The notes beneath the pieces were generated by a model. It did not search any database, was not told where the DNA came from, and was given only the letters and a program-made list of their open reading frames with translations. DNA of 5,429 nt from the NCBI GenBank assembly GCA_017538465.1, contig JAFYIW010000185.1, positions 1 through 5,429 on the forward strand. The letters run 5' to 3'. This document shows positions 1-4,646 of this stretch, one piece after another (positions within the stretch are counted from its first letter, which is position 1; the number at the start of each line of letters is the position of its first letter). Position numbers and translations under genes: made by a program. Origin of the DNA: Victivallales bacterium. Its GTDB lineage: Bacteria; Verrucomicrobiota; Lentisphaeria; Oligosphaerales; Oligosphaeraceae.

Positions 1-109
1 CTCTACCCTCTACCCTCTACCCTCTACCCTTTTCCCTCTACCCTCTACCCTCTACCCTCTAAACCTTTTCCCTCTAACCTTTCCCCTTTTCCCTCTAACC
101 TCTAAACCT
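1..109. repeat. Heptanucleotide tandem repeat (TACCCTC-type)
   Basis: From position 4 the sequence is built of 7-base units. Eight units (4-59) keep strict register, all TACCCTC except 25-31 (TACCCTT) and 32-38 (TTCCCTC). After a one-base slip at 60-67 come diverged units (68-74, 75-81, 82-88, 89-95, 96-102) with the consensus T-[AT/C]-[AC]-C-C-T-[CT]. The array continues off the left edge of the window. There is no guanine anywhere from 1 to 115. It stops about 5 bases before the yicC start codon, so it fills the spot where a ribosome binding site would normally lie. What it does is unknown; it could be a neutral short-tandem-repeat expansion, an unstructured leader, or a protein-binding tract. 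Confidence 0.9.
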
Positions 110-113
110 AATT

Positions 114-992
114 ATGAAGAGCATGACAGGATATGGCCGCGGCGTTGCCGAGGGCGACGGCGCATCGCTGGCGGTGGAGATTTCGGCGGTGAACAGCCGT
201 AAGCAGGTGGACATGCGCTTCTCGATTCCGCGCGAGCTTGGGATGCTGGAGCCTTTGCTGCGCCAGCGCATCCAGCAGCGGCTCTCGCGGGGTAGCCTGT
301 ATGTGGCGGTCAATTATCAGTTGGCTCCCGAACAAGTGGCCTCTGCCGGACGCATCAAGCAGGTGGTTGCGCAGGCCGTCGCGAATGAATTGCGGGAAGT
401 GGCGAAGGCGGCGGGACTTAATCCCCCGACCATCGCCGAGGTGCTGGCGGTGCCTGGCGTGTTGAACCAGGAGCGCGATGCACTCTATGAGCCACTGCGT
501 GAACTGGTGGAGCCCGCGCTTGCCCAGGCCTTGACCGCGCTCTCCGAAGCCCGTGTCGCTGAGGGCAGACGCCTGTGCGAAGATTTGGAGGCGCGTGGAC
601 GCCAGATGCAACAGCTTCTCGCGAATATCGAGATCCGCGAGCCTGAGGCGCTCCAGCAGTTCAAGGAGCGTCTGAAAACACGCCTTCAGGAACTCGGCGG
701 AGACCAAATCACCATGGACGAGGAACGGCTCGCGCGCGAGCTGGTCTTCTATGCGGACAAGGCGGACATCACCGAGGAGGTCGTGCGCCTGAAGAGCCAT
801 TTCGTCAAATATTTCCAGTTGCTCTCCAGCGATGGAGACCCCGGCCGTGAACTGGATTTTCTGGGTCAGGAGATGAATCGCGAAATCACCACGCTCTCCT
901 CCAAGACCACGGACTTGTGCATTGCCGAGGATGCGCTAGCGCTCAAGATCGAAATCTCCAAGGTCCGCGAACAAATCATGAACATCGAATAA
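114..992 (+). CDS. yicC: YicC/YloC family endoribonuclease
   Basis: This encodes a 292-residue protein of the YicC family, members of which have been described as endoribonucleases acting on RNA in the cytoplasm. The start carries the family signature MKSMTGYGRG, which fixes the start at 114 even though no Shine-Dalgarno sequence precedes it. The N-terminal YicC domain covers roughly residues 1-155. The C-terminal DUF1732 domain contains DITEEVVRLKSH (218-229), GRELDFLGQEMNRE (244-257) followed by a TTLSSK segment, and the typical end REQIMNIE. Length and all signature blocks are normal, so the gene looks intact. In many bacteria yicC is followed by gmk and rpoZ; here tilS follows after a 67-base spacer. 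The TAA stop lies at the edge of an inverted repeat. Family assignment is very secure; the RNase role is taken from characterised homologues. Confidence 0.96.
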   Translation: MKSMTGYGRGVAEGDGASLAVEISAVNSRKQVDMRFSIPRELGMLEPLLRQRIQQRLSRGSLYVAVNYQLAPEQVASAGRIKQVVAQAVANELREVAKAAGLNPPTIAEVLAVPGVLNQERDALYEPLRELVEPALAQALTALSEARVAEGRRLCEDLEARGRQMQQLLANIEIREPEALQQFKERLKTRLQELGGDQITMDEERLARELVFYADKADITEEVVRLKSHFVKYFQLLSSDGDPGRELDFLGQEMNREITTLSSKTTDLCIAEDALALKIEISKVREQIMNIE

Positions 993-1059
993 TTCATAAT
1001 TCGTAATTTTATGAAAGCAAGATATTTGAATAATTACGAATTACGAATTACGCATTAAA
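991..1059. repeat. Inverted AT-rich heptamer repeat between yicC and tilS
   Basis: The whole yicC-tilS spacer is organised as 7-base units in two opposite orientations. The left arm is AATTCAT (991-997), AATTCGT (998-1004), AATTTTA (1005-1011). The right arm is three exact AATTACG units (1032-1038, 1039-1045, 1046-1052) plus a diverged CATTAAA (1053-1059) that touches the tilS ATG. Bases 991-1008 are complementary to 1032-1049 with a single A/C mismatch, giving a potential 18-bp hairpin with a 23-base loop. The left arm overlaps the last two bases of the yicC stop codon. The stem is AT-rich and has no following T-run, so it is not a classic Rho-independent terminator, although it could protect an mRNA 3' end. 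Confidence 0.85.
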
Positions 1060-2382
1060 ATGAATCCTTGCGAAGCCATCCGGGCATTTCAAGCTGAACC
1101 AGACTGGGCCTACGTGGGCTTTTCCGGCGGGGCGGACAGCACGGCGTTGTTGCTGGCGATGGTTCAAGGCGGCTGGAAGGTCACGGCGGTGCATTTCAAC
1201 CATCATCTGCGGGGAGCGGAGTCTGATGCCGACGAATTGTGGTGCCGGAAATTCTGCGAGGAGCGCCATGTCCGTCTGAAGGTGTTTGACTTGTGGGTGG
1301 AGCAGGATCGTCAGCCTGGCGAGGGCATCGAGGAATGCGCACGGCGGTTGCGTCTGGAGGTCTGGAAACGGCTGGTCAAGGACGAGTGGCGGCCGATTTT
1401 TCTTGCGCACCACGCCGACGACTGCCTGGAGGAACTCTTTCTACGGTTGGGACGTGGCTCGAATGCCAGCGGACTGGTTAGTCTGCGGCCGGAGCGCTTT
1501 CTCGGTGACGGCCTGGCCATCATGAGGCCGCTGCTGGAGTGCCGCAAGCGCGACCTGGAGGATTTTCTGCGGGACAACCATGTCCGGGACTGGCGGGTGG
1601 ACCACACGAATCTGGAGGCGGACTCCTCGCGCCGCAACGCCATCCGCAACCGCCTCGTGCCGTTGGCGCGGGAGATTTTCGGACAGGAGGCGGGATTCTT
1701 CGCGGCACTGGAGAGTCTCCGGGACGATGCGCAATTTTTAGAGGACGAGGCGGCGGCACGCCTGAAGGCGGCTGGCGAGAAGCCCGCGCTGGAGTTTTGG
1801 CGGGAATTGCCGTCGGCGTTGCTGGTAAGGGCGCTGCGCAAGTGGGCGGGATTGCCGCTTCCGCCTTCGCGGATGACCATCCACCGCCTTCAGCAGGCTC
1901 TTGCTGACGGCAAGAGCGCGCTGGTGCCGCTGGGAACCGAACAATGGATTCGCGTGAGCCGGAATGGCCTGGCGGTGGTGAACAACGGCGCGGCCGAGCC
2001 GTTGCCGCCCACAAAATGGCGCTGGAGCAGACCGCCTAGAAAACTGGAATGGAAGGGCGTCGGCGTCTTCCGCGCACGAAATATCAGTCCCTACCACTGG
2101 GAAGACGATGGCGAAATCTTCGATGACAGGATTTTGCCAAAGGAACTTACCATCCGCACGATGCAGCCCGGCGATGTGATGCAGCCATTTGGCGGCGAGC
2201 ATCACCGAAAGGTGGCAGACCTCTTCAAAGACCACCACATCACGCCGGAGGACCGGCGAAATTGGCCGCTGGTCTGCGCCGGAGACGCCATCATCTGGAT
2301 TCCCGGAGTCTGCCGGGCGGAGTTCGGGGAAGTCTCAGACGCCTCAATCGGGGCAGTGCATCTGACGTTTTCAAAAGCCTGA
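1060..2382 (+). CDS. tilS: tRNA(Ile)-lysidine synthase TilS
   Basis: The product (440 residues) is an ATP-dependent ligase that attaches lysine to C34 of tRNA-Ile2, changing the anticodon CAU to read AUA codons and switching charging from Met to Ile. It is normally essential. The N-terminal PP-loop ATPase domain shows SGGADST (22-28), the HFNHHLRG segment (45-52) and AHHADD (116-121). RRNAIRNRLVP (191-201) matches the end of the catalytic domain. Residues about 220-340 are the poorly conserved middle region. The C-terminal TilS domain is clear: LTIRTMQPGD (363-372), then KVADLFKDHHI (384-394), RRNWPLV (399-405) and an IPG motif. Length is close to the E. coli enzyme. The start is chosen because the ATG abuts the upstream heptamer repeat and gives the usual distance to the PP-loop; no Shine-Dalgarno motif is present. 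The M20 peptidase begins 14 bases downstream, suggesting cotranscription. Confidence 0.96.
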   Translation: MNPCEAIRAFQAEPDWAYVGFSGGADSTALLLAMVQGGWKVTAVHFNHHLRGAESDADELWCRKFCEERHVRLKVFDLWVEQDRQPGEGIEECARRLRLEVWKRLVKDEWRPIFLAHHADDCLEELFLRLGRGSNASGLVSLRPERFLGDGLAIMRPLLECRKRDLEDFLRDNHVRDWRVDHTNLEADSSRRNAIRNRLVPLAREIFGQEAGFFAALESLRDDAQFLEDEAAARLKAAGEKPALEFWRELPSALLVRALRKWAGLPLPPSRMTIHRLQQALADGKSALVPLGTEQWIRVSRNGLAVVNNGAAEPLPPTKWRWSRPPRKLEWKGVGVFRARNISPYHWEDDGEIFDDRILPKELTIRTMQPGDVMQPFGGEHHRKVADLFKDHHITPEDRRNWPLVCAGDAIIWIPGVCRAEFGEVSDASIGAVHLTFSKA

Positions 2383-2396
2383 AAATCTCTGAAATC

Positions 2397-3482
2397 ATGG
2401 ACATTTCTGAATACCTTGAACTCATCAAGACGCTGGTGCGCGTGGGCGCGGTCAGCTCCGAAATCGCCAAAGTCAACCGCTCGCAGGAAATCATGCACGA
2501 CTTTCTCGCGGCGCACGGCGTGAAGCACTTGGCCTTTGAGGAGTTTCCCGATGGCCGGAAGGTGCTCTTCGCGGCGAATCGTCCCGGCAAGGTGCAGCAG
2601 GTGATTCTGAATGCGCACCTGGATGTCGTGCCGCCCGTGCTGGAGAATCAATTCGAACCCTACGAAAAGGACGGCTGGCTCATTGGACGCGGCACCGGCG
2701 ATGACATCGCGAATGCGGTCATCTGCGCGGCTACGCTGATTCGAATGCTGGACTCCAACCGCAGTGTCGGAGTGATTTTCACTGCGGACGAGGAGATCGG
2801 CGGCTTCACCACCGCCGGAATGGCAGAGCGAGGCTATCGCGCCACCGAACTGGCAGTGATTATGGACGGCAGTCCGTATGTGATTGACATCTGCGAGAAG
2901 GGCATTCTGGTTCTCGAGGTCAAGGCGACCGGCAAGGCGTGCCACGCCGCCTATCCGTGGACGGGCGAGAATGCCGCCGACAAACTCGTTGACGGCTATG
3001 TAAAACTATGCAACTTCTTGAATAAAAAGCAGTTAGCAACAATGAATGACCAGTGGCGAGAGACCTGTCAGCTTTGCCAGATGAAAGGAAGCGATGCGGA
3101 GAACCTGGTGCCGGGCGAGGCCTCGTTCGTGCTGAACATTCGCTTCCCTGACCCCGCACGTCGGAATGCGATCATCGAGGAGGTGCGCGAAGCCACGGGC
3201 TGCGAGGTCATTGTCCAGCGCGAATGTCCGCCGGTCTATTCGGATGAGAACTCGCCGGTTCTCCAGAAGATGCTTCGCACGCTGCAGGAGTGTTTCCCGG
3301 AAAAGCAGGTCGCCTTCCACAAGATGAACGGCGCCACCGATGCCCGGCACATCGTCGGCTGGAATGTCCCCATCGCCATCTCCGGTGCGGACCACCGCGA
3401 TATCCACGGAGCAGGCGACGCGGTTCGCATCGACTCTATTGTACCCTACATCAACTGGCTGGTGGAGTCTCTGAGAATCTGA
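2397..3482 (+). CDS. M20 family metallopeptidase (ArgE/DapE-like)
   Basis: This is a 361-residue zinc-dependent amidohydrolase of the M20 clan, which removes acyl groups or N-terminal residues from small substrates in the cytoplasm; the substrate cannot be told from sequence. Visible catalytic residues are H74 and D76 in NAHLDVVP, bridging D102 in GRGTGDD (97-103), general base E132 and metal ligand E133 in TADEEIGG, D157 in MDGSP, and H337 in the C-terminal DIHGAGD motif. The dimerisation (lid) domain is inserted from about 172 to 280 and carries H183, NLVPGEA (236-242) and NIRFPD; GATDARH (312-318) supplies the substrate-binding Arg. The reading frame stays open upstream to 2262 inside tilS, but that extension is basic and low-complexity, and M20 homology begins near the ATG at 2397, so I use 2397. 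No clear Shine-Dalgarno is seen. There is no signal peptide. The last acidic residue of the HxxxE-type motif is D341 rather than Glu. Confidence 0.9.
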   Translation: MDISEYLELIKTLVRVGAVSSEIAKVNRSQEIMHDFLAAHGVKHLAFEEFPDGRKVLFAANRPGKVQQVILNAHLDVVPPVLENQFEPYEKDGWLIGRGTGDDIANAVICAATLIRMLDSNRSVGVIFTADEEIGGFTTAGMAERGYRATELAVIMDGSPYVIDICEKGILVLEVKATGKACHAAYPWTGENAADKLVDGYVKLCNFLNKKQLATMNDQWRETCQLCQMKGSDAENLVPGEASFVLNIRFPDPARRNAIIEEVREATGCEVIVQRECPPVYSDENSPVLQKMLRTLQECFPEKQVAFHKMNGATDARHIVGWNVPIAISGADHRDIHGAGDAVRIDSIVPYINWLVESLRI

Positions 3483-3506
3483 AGCGGAATAAGGAGGAAA
3501 ACAAGG

Positions 3507-3528
3507 TTGCGGGATGCAGGTCCCGCAA
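3507..3528 (+). other. Perfect 8-bp hairpin downstream of the M20 gene
   Basis: TTGCGGGA (3507-3514) and TCCCGCAA (3521-3528) are exact reverse complements around the six-base loop TGCAGG. The hairpin lies 25 bases after the M20 stop codon. It is GC-rich and would be stable in RNA, but it is followed by mixed sequence rather than a T-run. It is therefore better read as an mRNA 3'-end structure, or a Rho-dependent or imperfect terminator, than as a standard intrinsic terminator. It plausibly marks the end of the tilS-M20 transcript. Confidence 0.5.
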
Positions 3529-3592
3529 ATCCATGTCCTGCGTTTCCTGCAACTCTATTTCACAAGTCGGAGGATGCAATTTTAGGGAGAAA

Positions 3593-3598
3593 TACTAT
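3593..3598 (+). promoter_or_regulatory. Candidate -10 element of the thi operon promoter
   Basis: TACTAT, in the context AAATACTATAG, matches 4 of 6 positions of the sigma-70 -10 consensus. It sits about 30 bases before the conserved GGGG of the aptamer, where a promoter for the riboswitch leader would be expected. No convincing -35 hexamer is found 16-18 bases upstream. TTCACA at 3559-3564 resembles a -35 but is too far away. A promoter somewhere in 3483-3611 is likely because a riboswitch needs its own leader; this exact site is only a suggestion. Confidence 0.25.
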
Positions 3599-3621
3599 AG
3601 TAAGTGTAAGACAAATTTCAT

Positions 3622-3701
3622 CGGGGAGCTTGCGAGACAGGCTGAGAGGAGGCTGAAGGCCTCGACCCAATAACCTGATTTGGATAATGCCAACGTAGGG
3701 A
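3622..3701 (+). ncRNA. TPP riboswitch aptamer (THI element)
   Basis: This is a thiamine-pyrophosphate-binding RNA in the leader of the thi genes. In order it shows GGGG (3623-3626), the invariant CTGAGA (3642-3647), GACCC (3664-3668) and the long conserved 3' part AACCTGATTTGGATAATGCC followed by AACGTAGGGA (3672-3701). P2 forms between GGGG and ACCC. P3 is a short imperfect stem (about AGCTT with AGGCT). An extra stem GAGGC/GCCTC (3649-3653 with 3659-3663, loop TGAAG) lies between CTGAGA and GACCC. P5 is TTGG/CCAA (3680-3683 with 3690-3693) closing the ATAATG loop. The outer P1 helix is weak. The aptamer lies directly upstream of thiS-thiF-thiG, the expected target, and is followed by a terminator, so TPP should switch transcription off. 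Confidence 0.97.
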
Positions 3702-3738
3702 TTTTGCAATGGCTTTGCGGGCGTCGGTCCAAATCAGG
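3674..3738 (+). promoter_or_regulatory. Antiterminator pairing of the TPP riboswitch
   Basis: CCTGATTTGGA (3674-3684), part of the aptamer core, is exactly complementary over 11 bases to TCCAAATCAGG (3728-3738), which forms the tip and loop of the downstream terminator. The two structures cannot coexist. Without TPP this 11-bp helix can form and break the terminator; with TPP the aptamer holds 3674-3684 and frees the terminator. The complementarity is read directly from the sequence; the switching role is inferred from the standard mechanism of transcriptional TPP riboswitches. Confidence 0.85.
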
Positions 3739-3761
3739 ATCTACGACCGCTTTTTGTTTTT
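3717..3761 (+). terminator. Riboswitch-controlled intrinsic terminator
   Basis: Arms 3717-3730 and 3737-3750 pair over 14 positions with two mismatches (3721/3746 and 3725/3742) and one G-U pair, around the loop AAATCA (3731-3736). The stem is followed at once by TTTTTGTTTTT (3751-3761), a good Rho-independent terminator tail. It ends only three bases before the thiS start codon. It is the expression platform of the TPP aptamer upstream. Confidence 0.88.
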
Positions 3762-3764
3762 AAA

Positions 3765-3962
3765 ATGCTTACCATCAACGGACAAAACGCACAGGATTTC
3801 GTCGGGAAAAGTCTTGCGGAATACCTCGCGAATCAAGGCTACGAGGTGACGCGACTGGCGGTGGAGCGCAACGGCGAAATCGTCCCGAAAGCCCAATACG
3901 CCCAGACTATCCTGCAGGATGGCGATGCCATCGAAATCGTGCGTTTCGTGGGAGGTGGCTGA
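3765..3962 (+). CDS. thiS: Sulfur carrier protein ThiS
   Basis: This encodes a 65-residue ubiquitin-fold protein that carries sulfur for the thiazole ring of thiamine. It begins MLTINGQ, keeps the family core AVERNGEIVPK (32-42), and has DGDAIEIVRFVGGG at its C terminus. The terminal Gly-Gly is the residue pair adenylated by ThiF and then converted to a thiocarboxylate. Length is typical. The start is fixed by the ThiS N-terminal beta strand; no Shine-Dalgarno sequence can exist because the 14 bases before ATG are the terminator's last stem bases, its T-run and AAA. It is the first gene after the TPP riboswitch. Its stop codon lies two bases before the thiF ATG, so translational coupling is likely. 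Confidence 0.96.
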   Translation: MLTINGQNAQDFVGKSLAEYLANQGYEVTRLAVERNGEIVPKAQYAQTILQDGDAIEIVRFVGGG

Positions 3963-3964
3963 GC

Positions 3965-4594
3965 ATGATGCCCTCCCGAGAAGAGTTCGTTGCCGCATTG
4001 GCCGCACGCCACGGCGAGGAATTGCAGAAACGGCTCGTTGACGCACGTGTGGCGGTCTGCGGGCTGGGTGGTCTTGGCTCGAATATCGCCATCGCATTGG
4101 CGCGCGCCGGTGTCGGGCATCTGCATCTCATCGACTTCGACTGCGTGGATCTCTCGAATCTGAACCGCCAGCAGTACTTCGTGTCGCAGCTCGGAATGCC
4201 CAAGACGGAGGCGATGCGGGAGAATCTCAAGCAGATCGCCCCATACTGCGAGGTCCTCACCGACCAGGCGAGGATGACTTCCGAAAATCTTACACAACTA
4301 CTTGCAAATGAACAAGTTGTGTGTGAGGCTTTCGATTCTCCCGAAGCCAAGGCGATGCTGGTCAATGGCGTTTTGGAGCATTTCCCGAAGACGTGGCTGG
4401 TCGCTGGCAACGGCATGGCGGGCCTCGAAGATGCGAACCGCATCCAGACACGACGCATCTCTTCCCATTTCTTCCTCTGTGGCGATGGCGAAAGCGACGT
4501 GAAGTCGTGCGGCTCGCTCTTCGCCGCCCGTGTGATGGTCTGCGCCGCCCACCAGGCACTTACCGTAATTCGCATCCTGGCGGGGATGGAATGA
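3965..4594 (+). CDS. thiF: ThiS adenylyltransferase ThiF (short, family 2)
   Basis: The protein (209 residues) is an E1-like enzyme that activates the ThiS C terminus with ATP. The Rossmann nucleotide-binding motif is GLGGLGSN (33-40), followed by LIDFDCVD (55-62), SNLNRQQYF (64-72) with the ATP-contacting Arg68, K80, and AFD (122-124), whose Asp is the expected Mg-binding residue. The tail SLFAARVMVCAAHQA (184-198) matches the end of family-2 ThiF proteins. It is shorter than E. coli ThiF (about 250) and lacks the paired CxxC zinc-binding motifs. GGAGG at 3951-3955 is well placed as a ribosome binding site 9 bases before ATG, although those bases also encode the ThiS Gly tail. A second ATG at 3968 is an alternative start. 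Its position between thiS and thiG supports ThiF rather than MoeB. Confidence 0.93.
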   Translation: MMPSREEFVAALAARHGEELQKRLVDARVAVCGLGGLGSNIAIALARAGVGHLHLIDFDCVDLSNLNRQQYFVSQLGMPKTEAMRENLKQIAPYCEVLTDQARMTSENLTQLLANEQVVCEAFDSPEAKAMLVNGVLEHFPKTWLVAGNGMAGLEDANRIQTRRISSHFFLCGDGESDVKSCGSLFAARVMVCAAHQALTVIRILAGME

Positions 4595-4609
4595 ATGTCC
4601 ATCTAATTC

Positions 4610-4644
4610 AAAACTTTACCCTTTAGCCTTTCAACTTTAAACTG
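4610..4644. repeat. Degenerate heptamer run before thiG
   Basis: The thiF-thiG spacer contains five consecutive 7-base units in exact register: AAAACTT, TACCCTT, TAGCCTT, TCAACTT, TAAACTG (4610-4644). Two bases later comes the thiG ATG. The unit TACCCTT is identical to the unit at 25-31 in the array ahead of yicC. No Shine-Dalgarno motif is present. The periodicity is visible, but the units are diverged, so chance is a real alternative. Confidence 0.6.
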
Positions 4645-4646
4645 TT

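Noticed and set aside
1..109. Telomere-like repeat (resembles eukaryotic CCCTAAA-type units)
   Set aside because: The units are CCCTCTA-type, diverge towards a bacterial gene, and sit in an ordinary bacterial gene arrangement with a TPP riboswitch operon.
1..109. CRISPR array
   Set aside because: Units are 7 bases with no spacers and no cas genes nearby.
991..1049. Classic Rho-independent terminator after yicC
   Set aside because: The stem is AT-rich with a 23-base loop and no T-run after it, so it is described as an inverted repeat instead.
1520..2014. Long minus-strand frame opposite tilS
   Set aside because: Composition is Pro/Arg/Ala/Ser-rich with no recognisable motif; it is a shadow of a well-supported gene on the + strand.
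2262..2396. N-terminal extension of the M20 peptidase by 45 residues
   Set aside because: It overlaps tilS by over 120 bases, is Arg-rich and low-complexity, and M20 homology begins at the internal Met encoded at 2397.
3290..3673. + strand frame overlapping the M20 3' end and riboswitch
   Set aside because: It is out of frame with M20 and reads through the structured aptamer; no domain is visible.
3965..4594. MoeB or general E1-like protein instead of ThiF
   Set aside because: The short length, the family-2-type tail, and the position between thiS and thiG under a TPP riboswitch favour ThiF.
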